DNA of 64,000 bases from Hyperoodon ampullatus (GCA_949752795.1 OX457061.1:42936338-43000337), one strand, 5' to 3'; numbered from the stretch's first letter, positions 34,836 through 47,187 are shown. Made by a program: numbers and translations. The notes: a model not told the origin generated them from the sequence alone.

Positions 34836-37153
34836 CGAAAAACGAAACTGTTTCATGCTTGTACCCCCAAAGAGCTGAGAACTGCTCAATAAACTGGTGC
34901 AGGCTTCATACAGTAGAAGGACTACAGGGCTCTAGATGGGCCCCTGTGGGGTCTGGGTGGAACTGTGAGCACTGATGGGTTTGGACTCAATGTAAGGAGA
35001 TGAATGGGGGGGGGATATGCTGACTTAGGAGGAGTGAGTTCCCCGTCTCTGCAGGGATGAGGACAGAGATGGGAAGTGGGAGGAGATAGATGTTCCTTAA
35101 AGCCCCTTCAAAACTGGGGCTTCTCCTCCTGTCCTGGGACCCTTGGGAGAGATGGGTAGGTGGGGGTGTCTCAGGAGGGGAGCAGGCTGGTGATGGCCTG
35201 CACTGCGAAGGTCCCTGGGGCCGGCCTGGGTCTGGAGGTCACTGTTATATGAGGCTGGCCTCCCCAGCTGGGGTCTCCAGTTGCCTTTGCACAGACTCAA
35301 GCAGGCTCTTCTGCTGGGCACTACTTCCTGCTGGCCCTGGGCATGATGATGCTCAAAAACAGTTGTACCAGCTGGTGCACTGGGTCTGGCCCAAGGACGC
35401 AAAGGGAGGTGTGGCCAGGAGAGCTTCCCACAGGTTGCACGCCCTTTAGACCTTCAGGCCACCCCACCTCTGCTCTCACAGGAGGGCCAGCCACTCCTCC
35501 TCCCAGCTGGTCCTCTCTGATGTGGATGTGGGATGGACGGGGACATTTGTGTGGGTGTGAAGCCCTCACCAGGGGCAGTTAGCAGGTGAGTGAACAGCTT
35601 GGTTATGGGACTTTGGGCCCTGCTTACTGTTGATTTAAGTTTTGGGGGAAAAAAAGATTCAAAAAGAAAACCATAACAGATGGGATCATTAAGTTGCCCC
35701 AGGGCTTAGCAGGGCACAAAGAACGGTAGGAATTCAAGTCCACAGCTTCCGTGGGCCTCCTGGGTCTTCAAACCTATTTTCCTAAGGCTTCAATTCTTTT
35801 ATATCCTCCTCCCCTCCTGATTAAATAAAAAAATCACACCCATGAGGGTAGCGACCCTCATCCTCTCTCAGCCCAATCACTTCCTCTGATTCACGGGAAG
35901 AAGGCAGAGGACTGTGTTCGGTGCATGGGACGCATACAACGAAAACAGGCCCACAGCAGATTCTGCAGTGAGACTGGGGCCGCCAGGTTTAGCAGACAAA
36001 AAGATACGATGCCCGGTTAAACCTGAATTTCAGATAAACAGCAGTGTGATATTTGGGGCATTCTTGCACTAAGAACTTATTCATTGTTTATCTGAAGCTC
36101 AGATCTGACTGGGCGTCTTGTGCGCTCCCTGGTGACCCTCAACGGGGCTCGTTTCTGTAGTCGACACTCCTTTCCCCAGAAGCAGGCAAGGCACTCAGTC
36201 TTTGGAGTGGAAAGAAGTCCAGCAGGGGACACCCAGTCTTTCTCTACTACAGGCTGAGTGTGAGGCACGGGGTGTAACCTGAATGACCTACTTGACCAGC
36301 TTGGGGCACAGACCCAGGAGTGGTGTGATGGGCATGACGTCTTCCTGTAACGTTCAAGGTGAGCCACAATCACCCTCTTGCCCACCTTACAGAACGTCCA
36401 GAGCCACCTTTCTTGGGGTCTCCCTTGCCACCTGGGGTTTGTTCAGTTTAAAGGGATCAGCCCTGTTTCCAAATGTCAGGCCTCTCCCCCAAGCCCTTCT
36501 CTCAGATCCCTGGCAGCCTCTGTGGTTCTCTGAGGGAAACCACTTAACATGCTTGCTGAAGGTTCTGCCAGTTTTGTTCAGGGCAACTGGTTTAGGAGGG
36601 CTGCCCAGCCAGCTGGTCCTGGTATTGAGCTGGGTTTGTCAGTCAAACGCCTGTTTTCTGACTAACTCTTGATCCTATCCTGCCAGCTGGCCATGGCCAG
36701 AATGTTCCAGTCCAACCGAGAGGCTCTAGAATCATGAACCTCAAAGACTCAGGTCAGTTCCCTATCCCTGTGCTCCCAGGAGGTGTCCTCGCTCTACAGC
36801 AAATGTCCTCACGTCTCTCCAGCAGCCTGCTCTGCATGGAAAGTGGTTCTAGAAGGAGTGGCCTTTGTTAAGGCCCAGGGCAGGCCTATGCCCTCACCTT
36901 TAAAGAGCCAGGAAGGTCACCTAGCGACTCTTCCTTGAACAAAATCTGCTGGACCCATCCAGGCAGAAAAGCAGTTAGAAATTTTAAGATGGCACCTTCT
37001 TAAAATTCTTCCTGATCAGGCACTTTGGCCTGATCTACCTGAATGGGAGAGAGAAAATGTGGCTTCCTGCTGAGTTTTTTCAATTTGATCACCTCATAGG
37101 GTTGTTTAAAACTAGCAGCTGGTTTGGAATGGTTGTACCACGTAAGAATGGCT
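34836..37153. other. Unassigned GC-richer DNA
   Basis: About 2.3 kb without recognisable coding exons or repeats. Open frames of 80-130 codons occur on both strands, as expected by chance at this base composition. Confidence 0.4.
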
Positions 37154-37188
37154 TGTGTGTGTGTGTGTGTGTGTGCAGGTGTGTGTGT
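37154..37188. repeat. (GT)n microsatellite
   Basis: Two GT runs (about 11 and 5 units) separated by gcag. Confidence 0.92.
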
Positions 37189-37734
37189 CTGTTCAGTGTA
37201 AGTCCAACAAGTCTATGGATCCCCTTAGCCACTGGAACAGGCTGTCAGCATGTCTTGTCTCACAGGGCGTTTCTTCCAAGTGGTAAACACACATACAATC
37301 CATATTGTGTTTGAAGGAGACAATAGTTCAAAGGGTTTGCCAGTCTATTTTTAACATTGAAGTCTGGAAGGAAAATGGTGTCACATGCTGGGAAAAGTGT
37401 CCAGATATTCCAACAGACTGCAGCCAAAGAATTCTGGTTTGCATTTGTTTCTCTCAGAATTGGGATCATTCAAAAAAAGGTGGGTTTTAAACCCCTCATC
37501 CCAAAAAGCTTTGCAGCTTGACCTGTGCCTGGACCAGCTTTCTCTCCTGTGGTTTGTCAAACAGACGCAAAGGCTCCTGCAAGCCAGGGGCCTGGGTGGG
37601 AGGGGGTGAGCCGTTGGCAGGGGAAGAGGGGTCTTCTGAAGGCAGATGGACTTCACATTGCAGAGGAGCAGAAGGCCAGCCACCTTAAAGTCAGGAGAAA
37701 AAGAAAAAAAAAGGTGATCATTTTAGGATTTCCT
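37189..37734. other. Unassigned DNA
   Basis: Nothing recognised. Confidence 0.4.
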
Positions 37735-37885
37735 GCCTCTTCTGTGTGATCTTGGACAAATTACTGAACCTCTCTGATTTTCAATCATCTCATTTGTAAT
37801 ATGGTAACACCTACCTCTGAAGATGGTTGTGGGTATTAAGATAATGAATGAGAAAAGCTATTACCGCGCAAGGCATGTACTGGGT
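37735..37885 (+). repeat. MIR SINE
   Basis: Sense MIR: tgtgtgatcttggacaaattactgaacctctctgattttcaatcatctcatttgtaatatgg at 37742-37803, followed by taacacctacctctgaagatggttgtggg. Confidence 0.8.
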
Positions 37886-39703
37886 TAAAGAGTGTTTGTT
37901 CTTGCCTCTCCTTTCCTTTGACATTGTTTTTTCCATGATCAGGTTTTACTTTTCACCATTGTTTACTAGGGAACACATGCTGCAAAGATCTCCCCAAGCT
38001 ACTCTGGCCTACAGCCTTTAAGTGAGGAAGAGCACCCGGAAGAAATAAAGTCGTAGGAGGGGTGGTAAAGCAGGGGGGAGAACATGATTGTGATCGTTCT
38101 GTTCCCTTGGGAATAGGGGTTCATGTCTCTGCGGAAAACGGTGGTTTTATCTGCAGACAAGTGAGGGCCTGACCTAGTCCGTGTGCTGACTGGGGAGAGA
38201 GGAAGGTCAACCCCTCTCTGGGCCAATACTCCCAGAACAGCCCAAGCCAGCTTTGGCATTAGGTGCAAGCTTCCTGGGAGGCTCTGGCAGTCCACTGGCC
38301 TCTGGGTGAGAATTGTATTCTTTAACACCTATTTCACGTTTGCCGCATGTCGCCTGGGGTTCTTCGTTTGTTTATAACAGCGAGGCTGGAGACAGTTGAT
38401 CATCACTCTTGGCCACACAAGAGGCTTTTGTAGGAAACCCCCAGGCAGAAGGAAGGGAATCAGGCACCAGTGGAAGAGATGAGGCCCTGCTTTCAGAGCC
38501 TGGCCTGGGAGTCAAGCTGCCCATTGCTCTCAGGGGGAGAATATGGGTCAACTTTGGTAGGGGTGGGTGATGATTTCTTGACTCTCATGCAAAATCTAGA
38601 GACTGATTCAGCTTCCTCCCATCTTCTTTCTGCTCACTGCTCATTTAGCAACTACCGCCCAATGACTTCTTTTTACAAAAGAAAGAGTCTCAAAAAATAG
38701 CCCCTCTGGTGATCCTGGTGCCGGGGGACAGTTAGGTCAGTCACCCTTATGAGAAGGGTGCCCTATTCTTATCAGAACGAGGCTCCTGCCTACTGCTAGC
38801 ATTTGTATTCAGACCTGCTTGCTTCATCCGCTGGTCCAGCTTTAGTCTTGGGTCATTGGTCTACGGGATGTGGGGAAGAGCATCCATGCACGATAGCCAA
38901 GCAGGCTGGGGTGGACAAGAGGAGCTCAGAGGATGGGCATCTCATCTGGGCTTGTGTGGTCAGGTCAGTCTTCCTGGAGGAAGTTATGTCTGAGCTGGGA
39001 CCTGTGGGATGAACTTCAGACTCTGAAGCCAGGGAAGAGAATTCAGAGCAGCAGGAAGAGAGTATGCAAAAGCCTGGAGAGAGACAGGCGCAAGGTACTG
39101 GAGAAGATACAGGTGCTCAGTGTGGTCAGATTAGAAGGTGGAAAGCGGGAAGGAGAAGGCTGGTAAGGTCAGCAGTGGCGGGACCGGCTGGTCCTCAGCT
39201 CAGACACGGCTGTGCAGGCTGAATAAAGATGCCCTCCCTGTGGGCACCACACACAGAGCTCCTGCTCAGGACAGAGACCAGGATCTGCTAGCACGTAGCT
39301 CGTATGGAAAGGGCTCTGGTGAGGACATCTTTCTAACAACAGGAGTGAGCTGCCACCAAAGGGAGTATTATCCTAAGATGAGAAAAGAGAGAGTACAGAG
39401 AGGGGGTTACCTTCTCCTGCCCTTACACGGAAGGTGATCAGGGATGAAGTGGATTAACCCCGCAGGAAAGCCCACAACTCGAGCACCCTCCAGTCTGCCA
39501 GTGTAGATGGTGGACCATTCTCCGTGGTTCGTTTGCTATAAGAGGCCGAGAGAGGGAAGATGAAGAAGAGACACAAAAGGCAGCAGGCTCCCCCCACCTC
39601 ACCTCCCACCAGCCTTCTTTCCCTTTTTCCTCACCGACTGAAGCCTGGTTTATTGGGGATGTGTATGTGCGTGTGTTTGTGCCCCAACTAAATGGGCCCA
39701 ATG
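37886..39703. other. Unassigned DNA
   Basis: No gene. The stretch at about 38950-39160 (cttcctggaggaagttatgtctgagctggga) belongs to the same ancient-repeat texture noted at 29.6 and 44.4 kb. Confidence 0.4.
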
Positions 39704-39717
39704 AAAAAGCGACGTTA

Positions 39718-39929
39718 GGGGGCTTCCCTGGTGGTGCAGTGGTTGAGAGTCCGCCTGCCGATGCAGGGAACACGGGTTCGTGCCCCCGTCCGGGAAGATC
39801 CGACATGCCGCGGAGCGGCTGGGCCCGTGAGCCATGGCCGCTGGGCCTGCGCGTCCGGGGCCTGTGCTCCGCAACGGGAGAGGCCACAGCAGTGAGAGGC
39901 CCGCGTACCGCAAAAAAAAAAAAAAAAAA
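39718..39929 (+). mobile_element. Short CHR-type SINE
   Basis: Complete sense copy with exact flanks aaaagcgacgtta at about 39705-39717 and 39930-39942. It is CpG-rich (gccgcggagcggctgggcc), with an A run from about 39912. Among the youngest copies in the window. Confidence 0.93.
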
Positions 39930-39942
39930 AAAAGCGACGTTA

Positions 39943-40154
39943 CCCAGTCTCCCTTGCAGGGAGCAGTGTCCATAGGACACAGTGCTGGCCGAAGAGGCGT
40001 CCGTAGAACCCACTGGGTGAGCCTTCTGGACAGTTTGTAAGTGGGTACAGATTCCCGGGCCCACGCTCTTGCTCTTTGCCTTTGCCCATCCCCCCTCCAG
40101 TAGGTCAGGGCGGGGCCTACACCTTTGGATTTCTCACAAGCTCCCTGCAATGTG
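39943..40154. other. Unassigned DNA
   Basis: No feature recognised. Confidence 0.4.
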
Positions 40155-40195
40155 GATGCTACTGGTCCAGGACGGCCCTTTGAGAACCACTGCTC
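40155..40195 (+). repeat. MER5A-like 3' terminal fragment
   Basis: tgctactggtccaggacgg followed by ccctttgagaaccactg matches the end of MER5A, including its terminal inverted repeat. Confidence 0.6.
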
Positions 40196-41039
40196 AGCCT
40201 AAGGAATGGGTTGGAAACTCATGTGTGAGCTCACGTCGATTCCTTCCAGTCCCTAGAGCAGCCGGAGGAGGTGGGGAGAGGGTTGGGGGGAAGGGGCGAA
40301 CCTGAATGATGGGAGTCGTGACTGGGTGCCCAGAGGGAGTTGGACGTCTCCACTGACTGTCGCCACTGGAATAAACAACATGTGCCTTTTGTTCTTCAGG
40401 AGCGGTGGGGACATGACCAGATAAGTGTGTCCTCCCGATGGCACGTGCACACACAGCCTCCAATGCCCCTCGCCCCCAGGCCTGTGCCCCCTCACTGCCA
40501 GGCCGGTCCCTACCTGCCTGGAGTCTGCGGCCTGGGCTGTGCCAGTACTTCTGGATGGCAGCATGTTTTCTCCATCAGGACTCCGTTGTTACCATACACA
40601 GTGTTTATTTTTCTTCATAAAAACATGCAAGCTGTGTGCCTCCAAATGCTGGAAGCTCAGAATATTCCATTTGTTTGTAGAGAGACAGACGGAATGGCAC
40701 ACTTTCAGTCAAACTATGAAATGCAGCCTGGCAGCCTGGAGGGAGGAGGGGAAGAATGGCACCCTATGCTCTTCCTTCGCAGGAGCCTGAGAGCTGGGAT
40801 GCTGGTTCCACCCTCTTGTCCCTGGGAGGGGTCCGGGTGCACGTGTTCCCTCAGGAAGGGTGACAGGAAACTATCAAAAAAAAAAAAAAAAGGAAACTGT
40901 CAAGAGCGATCCTTTGTCTCCCCGGGGACTGGCAGGGCCATGTGGCACATGCTGTGCCCCACTCATTTACTCTGGGTCACAAGGCATGAGTCCTTTTGGT
41001 TCCCAAATGGAAATGGCCTTTCCCCCCCCACTAATTACA
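40196..41039. other. Unassigned DNA with A-run
   Basis: Contains a pure A run at about 40876-40892. The 237-codon open frame at 40340-41053 runs through it (it encodes KKKKK) and shows no domain, so I do not call a gene. Confidence 0.4.
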
Positions 41040-41395
41040 AAAGTAATAAATGAGCATTTAAAAATTTTCAGGAAACAAAGACTGAAGACAAAAAGAAAAA
41101 AAAAAAAAAAACGTATAATGTCTCCCTGTCTGTATGTGTCTGCCTGTCTGTACCTAACCTGCCTTTCTCAACTGTGTACATCTTCCCCCAGGTTAACACA
41201 CATGGATATGTAACCTAAATTGTGATGGCTGAGTCTTACTCCACCCTGTGGCTATGTCAGCCCGCAATCGAGGGGTGTTTTTGCTTTTATAACTGTGCTG
41301 CATTGAATATCCTTCTTCATACGTCTGAGCTCCCTTTGTTTTCTTACTTGTGTAGGCTAAACTCTTAGCAGTGGAATTGCTTTTGAGGAACATTC
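41040..41395 (-). repeat. Old L1 3'-end-like fragment, antisense
   Basis: ttataactgtgctgcattgaatatccttcttcat (about 41288-41321), then cttagcagtggaattgctttt, resembles the antisense form of ancient L1 3' ends. Contains an A run at about 41096-41111. Confidence 0.5.
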
Positions 41396-41525
41396 CTGAC
41401 TGCCTTCCCTGAAGTCTGTGCAGAGGACACTTTTTTTGGTCACTTTCTCTTAGATTTCTGAATGATTAGCCTATCTTGAAATGGGAAATCTGTATGTAAT
41501 AAAAATTAAAATTTTTTCTTATTAT
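41396..41525. other. Unassigned DNA
   Basis: Short stretch before the SINE with no feature recognised. Confidence 0.4.
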
Positions 41526-41539
41526 AAATTGTAGTTATA

Positions 41540-41716
41540 GGGACTTCCCTGGTGGTCCAGTGGGTAAGACTCCATGCTCCCAGTGCTGGGGGCCTGGGTT
41601 CAATCCCTGGTCGGGGAACTAGATCCCACATGCATGCTGCAAATAAGACCTGGTGCAGCCAGGTCTTATTAATATTAATACTTATTAATATTAATTAATT
41701 AATTAATATTTTAAAA
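41540..41716 (+). mobile_element. Older CHR-type SINE variant with altered tail
   Basis: The head ggacttccctggtggtccagtgg and B-box region gggttcaatccctggtcggggaactagatccc mark a different CHR subfamily from the short copies. It is flanked by an exact 14-bp duplication, aaattgtagttata, at 41526-41539 and 41717-41730. The 3' part departs from the expected simple A-rich tail: it holds a perfect hairpin and AT repeats of the cttattaatattaa type. Confidence 0.88.
41642..41670 (+). repeat. Perfect 12-bp inverted repeat in SINE tail
   Basis: Arms aataagacctgg (41642-41653) and ccaggtcttatt (41659-41670) surround the 5-base loop tgcag. The left arm and loop are SINE sequence; the right arm looks like a reverse copy of the left. 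Confidence 0.92.
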
Positions 41717-41730
41717 AAATTGTAGTTATA

Positions 41731-42079
41731 ATAAGTATTTTATAATAATATGTATTTGACTTTTTCCTTATTTCAAAGTTTTCTTATGAAAATGTTCAAA
41801 GTGTGAGACAAGTTGAAATAATAGTAAAATGAACACCCACATATGCTCCATCTAGATTCAGTGATTTACATTTTGCTATGTATGACTTCTCTATCTCTAT
41901 AAGTGTGTACTTAAATCTTTCTAACAACCATAGTGTTGTTATCACACCTAAGAAAATTACCAATAAGTTCATAATATCATCAATTGTCTAGTCCATATTC
42001 AAACTAATCCAGTGTATGCAAAGTATTATTTCAGTATAATTACGTCTATATAATAAGTAGAGATAATATTCAGGGCTTT
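41731..42079. other. Unassigned AT-rich DNA
   Basis: No feature recognised; 41780-41990 may be ancient L1-like (gaacacccacatatgctcc). Confidence 0.35.
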
Positions 42080-42170
42080 CCATCCTGGAGTATGCATTAC
42101 AATCACCTGGGACTATGTTTTTAACAGGTGCTGGGGCTGGAATTAGAAATTCTTCAAGGAATTTTGAGGG
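42080..42170 (+). repeat. Possible MER5-like fragment
   Basis: ggagtatgcattacaatcacctggga, then gctggggctggaattagaaattcttcaaggaatttt, resembles a MER5A interior (gcatcagaatcacctgg). Weak. Confidence 0.35.
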
Positions 42171-43305
42171 GTCGGGGTGGGGAGTAGGATATATATATTT
42201 TTTTAAGTGGAAGTTTTCCTGCAAGTTAGCAAATTTATCCAGAGGCAAGATACCCAGGGGTCCTGGTGCAGGGGCAGTGGCAGGGCAGAAAGAGAAAAGC
42301 ATGGTCACCTTGGTGAAGACAGCGACTGCCCCAGTGGGGCTGCTGCGATTAGCCCAGCAGAGAGAAAATAGCGGTGAACTAACAAAGCCGGGGGAGACGT
42401 GATTTTGGTGTTGGAGGCTGGAGATACATGGTGGCAGCACAAGGGCCCCCAGACCCCTGATGACGCCTTATTGTTTGAGCAGGGTTGCTGTATGTCCCCG
42501 GATTGAGGGGCTGGGCATGCTGACTGCTTGGTCTCTGTTCCCTGTGCTCTGTCACCTGTGGGAAAAAAACTAAACAGGTTTAGTCTGCAGTTACCCAAAC
42601 CTCTCATTGCCAAGAGTGTCCGCTTCATTTAGAACTTGGATCAACCATGGTTTTCAACAGCAATGCTTAATGAACTGGGGCCTGAGAAATAGGCAATAAA
42701 CTGTGTGGCCTGCTTAACCAAATACCGTCTCATTTGTCCTGACTGCAGTAATGTGTTTTATTTCCCCACTTTTTATTAGCTCCCAGCTAAAGACCACGCT
42801 ACACGAGCCCCTGTGCCTTTCTTTTGGGAGACGTGGATATCTCAGCTTCACATTCGCCTCTGAGCATCTCAAATGGTCTTCAATGCTATTCTGAGTGTGG
42901 ACCAAAGCCATTGAAAATGAGATTTCAGTAATGGCGATGGTTTGCTCTCTTCCATCTTATAAATACAATCTTTCTTCCTTTTGTATTTGTTTGGATTTAT
43001 ATTAACTTGGATTATGTACCCTGGCAGGATGGTTTTTTTTTTTTTTAATGAGATTGGTAATGGCATTGTAAAAAAAGTTTAAATCCCCTTATAATCACAG
43101 AAAACAGATTAAAGTGGGGGACGCACAGCAGGGATATTTCTGGGATGCGTCTGAGAGTTGGATTTCCGGCTCTGTGTCCAGAGTGTGGCTTCCTTTTGAA
43201 ACATCTTTGCACTAGGTTTGAAATCATCAGTAATTTGTTAATTGGTGGCAAACATTTGTATCTGTAGCTGCAGAGAGACAGAGAGAGCCTTGGGCATCAG
43301 GCATA
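42171..43305. other. Unassigned DNA
   Basis: No feature recognised; T run at about 43031-43045. Confidence 0.4.
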
Positions 43306-43309
43306 GGGC

Positions 43310-43385
43310 ACTTGGGGTGTCAGTCTCAGCGCAGTCATTTCTGAGGCCACTGAACCATTCTGAGCCTCAGTTTCCTAAAGTCCGC
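43310..43385 (+). repeat. MIR-like fragment
   Basis: ctgagcctcagtttcctaaagtc preceded by ccactgaaccattctgag resembles the sense MIR core; short. Confidence 0.45.
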
Positions 43386-43793
43386 TTCCCATCTGACCTT
43401 GAACATCCCACTCAGGACTGGGACTCTATCAGCGCAAATGAGCTCTTCAAAACCAGGATATTGCAGTTTTATTGCATTTATTGGGATGGTGTATAGATTC
43501 CACACTCCCCCTCCCCACCCCACTCCTCTCCCCCAATTTAGAACTACAGTGAGTTTTATGTTTAACCATAATTAGAAGGAAAAAGTTGTGAATAAATGGT
43601 ATCTGTAAAATATATATACCATAGCCAGGCTATGAAACAAAACTGTTGTTAGTTCTCAAGTTTTTCTGAAAATTGTTTTACAGACAAACCATAATTCTCC
43701 TATATCTGAAATATGCAAAAAACTAAAGGATGGAAAATCAAAATGCTTTAGTGATCTCTCTAGACTGTCTGAAACTACTAGCACGTGAGCATC

Positions 43794-43816
43794 TATCCAT
43801 CCATCCATCCATCCAT
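43794..43816. repeat. (ATCC)n microsatellite
   Basis: About five to six atcc units. Confidence 0.9.
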
Positions 43817-46739
43817 TCACCCAACCACGTTTCCACCATCTTGTAAACTTGATGCTTTAACATCTGCCCTGCGTGCATATATCAGACACACATTGTTCTG
43901 GACAAACTGAAGATATGTCTGAATCACCTGCCCTTGCTGTCTTGTCTCCCTCATTGCCTCCCATGTCCTCCTCCCAGGGGTGCCTTTCCAATTCTAAAGA
44001 GATTAATCCAGAGTCTACCTCCCAACTACCTCCCTTACTGGATTTTCACACTTAGGGCCACTATCCATTTACCCTATCACCCAAGGGCCAAATGCCAGGC
44101 AATTAGGAAAAACCCTTCCCCCACCTGAGTGCTCTGAAACTATTCAAACAAGCCAATTTTAAGCCTGTTTGCCTTGCCTCGCCCATTACTTTCTGTGGAA
44201 ACCACAATAAAGTCTCTCATCCATATTTTCCTCTCATTCCCTCTGCCTCCTGATGGTTCCTGGTGCTTCTCCACGTGGCCCCTGGCGTGTGGTGGGCCCT
44301 CTTCTCCTAGGAACTGGGAGTAATCAACTATTTTTTTCAATGACAATCCTCTCCCGATCTGTTGACTTTACCATAACTGAATAACATTAAAACCTATTAA
44401 GATGCCTACTATGTGCCAGGCATTACATGAGGCACTGCAATGTGAAGGTGAGCAAATTGGAGTCCCTGCTTTAAGGATCCTTACAGTTTGGATGGGGACA
44501 CAGACAGGCAAACACAGATCGACCACTCAGGCAGGGCAGGAAGTGCTAGATTTGTGACTGCACTGTGAGCGCCAAGGAAAGGGAGCTGGATCTCGAAAGA
44601 TGAGAAGGGGATAAAACCACTTGTAGAGACACGGAGCAGGGTGGGCATGGTGGGGTAAGAAGGGGCAAGTCATTTGGTGAGGCTGGAAGGGTCGGGAGTA
44701 GCAGGAAGGTTCCGAGTGAGGGCTTTAGAAGGTCTCGAAGGCCACACTGAGGTTGGGACAGTAATTTCTGAGTGATGTGGAGCCAGTGAAGGCAGATGAG
44801 CAGGTGATGTGACCAAATGTCACCTGAAGGTGAGGCTGGAGTCAGCTCTCTAAGGTTGCCTGTTGGGGACTTGGAGAGCCAAGAAAGTAGTGGCAGGAGA
44901 GAAGGATTCAAGAATCAGTCTGGAGACTTAGCGGCTGGGCCTTGGTGCCTGATGACGGGGCCCCCTGAGCGGCCGTGTGTGGCCCACAGGCAGGTGGTGG
45001 GGTGCTGTTAAGTGAGATGGGCATGGAGGGTGGACGGATGGAAAGGGCAGGGAGGGAAGGGTAAAGTTTACATGCTTGGTGACCCTTCCGGGGAAGACAA
45101 AGACAGGAGTGGCCTGTGGGTCGTGCTGCTCCTAACGGAAACTTAGAGGGGGAATGAGATTGCCTGGAGAGAAGGCTGATGGCAGAAGCCCGGGGCTGCC
45201 AATGTGTCATGGTGTTCGTGCCAGTGTCCCCTCCTGGATCCTCCCTCTTTGGTTTCCCCTTCTCAGCCTCCCTTCCTGCATCGTGTCCCCTCTCAGTGAG
45301 TGCCATGTGTGCATGCTGGTGCGTGTGAGAGGGAGGCGAGGGCAAAGTTGACTGGAGTTTCCTGAGAGGTTAAGAAGTGAAGGAGGCGGAGGGCATCAGG
45401 TGAGATGGTGGATATTTGATGCAACAAAGAAACGGAAAAGGATGGAATGGAAGGCATGGCTTTGCAGAGGAGGAAGGGTGTCTCTTCTTCTGGACGGGGA
45501 GGAACCAGGTGAAAACTAGCTCAAACAGTTTAGAGGCAGAGCAAATATTAGGTCCGAATGTTTTCTCTTCTTGGTGACTCTAGAGGCGAGTGAGGCTGGA
45601 TACGTAAGGCAGCGGGGCGTGTGATGGGCCCTTCCAGGAGGGCAAGAGACACTGTCACTGTCGAGTCAGTGGTGTGTATCTGAGTGAGACTTTCTGTGCA
45701 CAGGCTGGGTACCCGCATGCTGTGGGAGGTCAAAAGGCCAAGGAGGTGAGTGCCACTGGCTTTGCCCTCATGGGGCCTAGGTCCTGGGGTGGAGTCAGCA
45801 GCCTCATCTCTGCTCATAGAGCAGAGCAGTAGGAAGTGCTCCAACAGCTGTGAGCCTGAGCCCCGAGGGACCAGGACCAGCTTCCCAGAGGACGTGGCAT
45901 TTAATGTTGTCTTAAAGGATGTACAAGAGGCCAACAGGCTGAGAAAGAAGGGGACTGATCCTTTGGTTGCAAATATGGCAAGAAGAAATGTCAGCCCCTC
46001 AGTTGAAAAAGAGAACTAAACCCAAGGGAAGGGGGTTAGGGAGTGCAGACAGTTTTAAAACACTGCCTGTGGCCTTTTCTCCATCTTTGAGAGTGGAGAT
46101 CCTCAGCGGCTACCGAACAGCGATGAGCATGTTTCTAATTATTACATTGAGTCTTCGATCTGTTTTAATTATTTGTTTCCCCTGCAGACACAAATTTGAC
46201 TCACTGTTGCTGTGTTTAGCCAGCTGCTGGCTTGGAGGTGCTTGGGCGGTAGACCATGTATGTTTCCCAAATGAAATTCAAATGCCCTGCCTTTCTATTC
46301 AGCACATAACTACGGAGCTTCTACTATGTGCTAGGGGAAGGGGAGTGCAGGAATGAATAGGGCCCCTATTGCAGGTTCCCTCAAACACTTCTGACTCTCT
46401 AGCTGTCTCTCTTTCCCCAGGAGGAGGCTCTAGAGGAAGAGAGAAGAAAGTATGATAAAAATCCTGAGCAATTAGACCCCAGCCTACAGAAATACGAACA
46501 CCTTGCAGGTGTATCAAAGCTGGAGACTTGTTAATTAAAGAAAAATCTCTCTGCGTAGGTCTTGTAGGATTCAAAGTGTTAGCTCTGTATTTGAAGCTTC
46601 TGCATTTTTAGTGTAAAGCCGTTGGCAATAATCAGGTGAAAATGCAGTATGGTTCACCCAGCTGATTTAGTGAGGCTCAGAGGCAGAGTCATGCAAAAAG
46701 GATTTTAAAATACAAACTTGTGAATTTTAGAAGTAAAAC
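43817..46739. other. Unassigned DNA, partly ancient-repeat-like
   Basis: No gene. At 44400-44830 there are phrases (tactatgtgccaggcatta, gaggctggaagggtcggg, tgatgtggagccagtgaagg) common in very old mammalian repeats. A related phrase, tctactatgtgctagggg, lies at about 46319. Open frames up to 145 codons have no recognisable domains. Confidence 0.4.
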
Positions 46740-47187
46740 AATACTTTATGAGGTATAGTATAGATATCCTACAGTTCATCCATTTCAAGTGTTCAATTCG
46801 ATGATTTTATTTTATTATTATTTTTTTTTTAAATTTTTTTTGCGGTACACGGGCCTCTCACTGTTGTGGCCTCTCCCATTGCAGAGCACAGGCTCTGGAC
46901 GCGCAGGTTCAGCGGCCATGGCTCATGGGCCCAGCCGCTCCGCGGCACGTGGGATCTTCCCAGACCAGGGCACGAACCCATGTCCCCTGCATCGGCAGGC
47001 GGACTCTGAACCACTGCGCCACCAGGGAGGCCCCAATGATTTTATTTTTGGGTAAACTTACCAAGGGGTGCAATCATTACCATAACTCACATTTCCCTAA
47101 TAAGTTCACTCATGTACCTTTACTGTTAATCCCTGTTCCTCCCAGTTCCCCTGTCCTGCACCCCCAGCCACTAATCTACTTGTTCAT
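46740..47187 (-). repeat. L1M-type 3' UTR, antisense, split by SINE
   Basis: gttcatccatttcaagtgttcaattc before the SINE, and gtgcaatcattaccataactc plus ccactaatctacttgttcatggat after it, match the antisense ancient L1 3' UTR also seen at 9393-9735. It ends where a sense-oriented L1 begins. Confidence 0.6.
46814..47035 (-). mobile_element. Short CHR-type SINE
   Basis: Complete minus-strand copy flanked by atgattttatttt at 46801-46813 and about 47036-47048. Several CpGs have decayed (ctgttgtggcctctcccattgc), so it is somewhat older than the copies at 19.7 and 39.7 kb. Confidence 0.92.

Noticed and set aside
39438..40150. Minus-strand open frames of 166 and 208 codons
   Set aside because: Both are read through the inserted SINE and its A tail (encoding Phe or Lys runs), so they are chance fusions of flank and SINE.
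40340..41053. 237-codon open frame on the plus strand
   Set aside because: It runs through a poly(A) stretch (encoding Lys repeats) in a GC-rich region, has no recognisable domain, and overlaps equally open frames in other phases.
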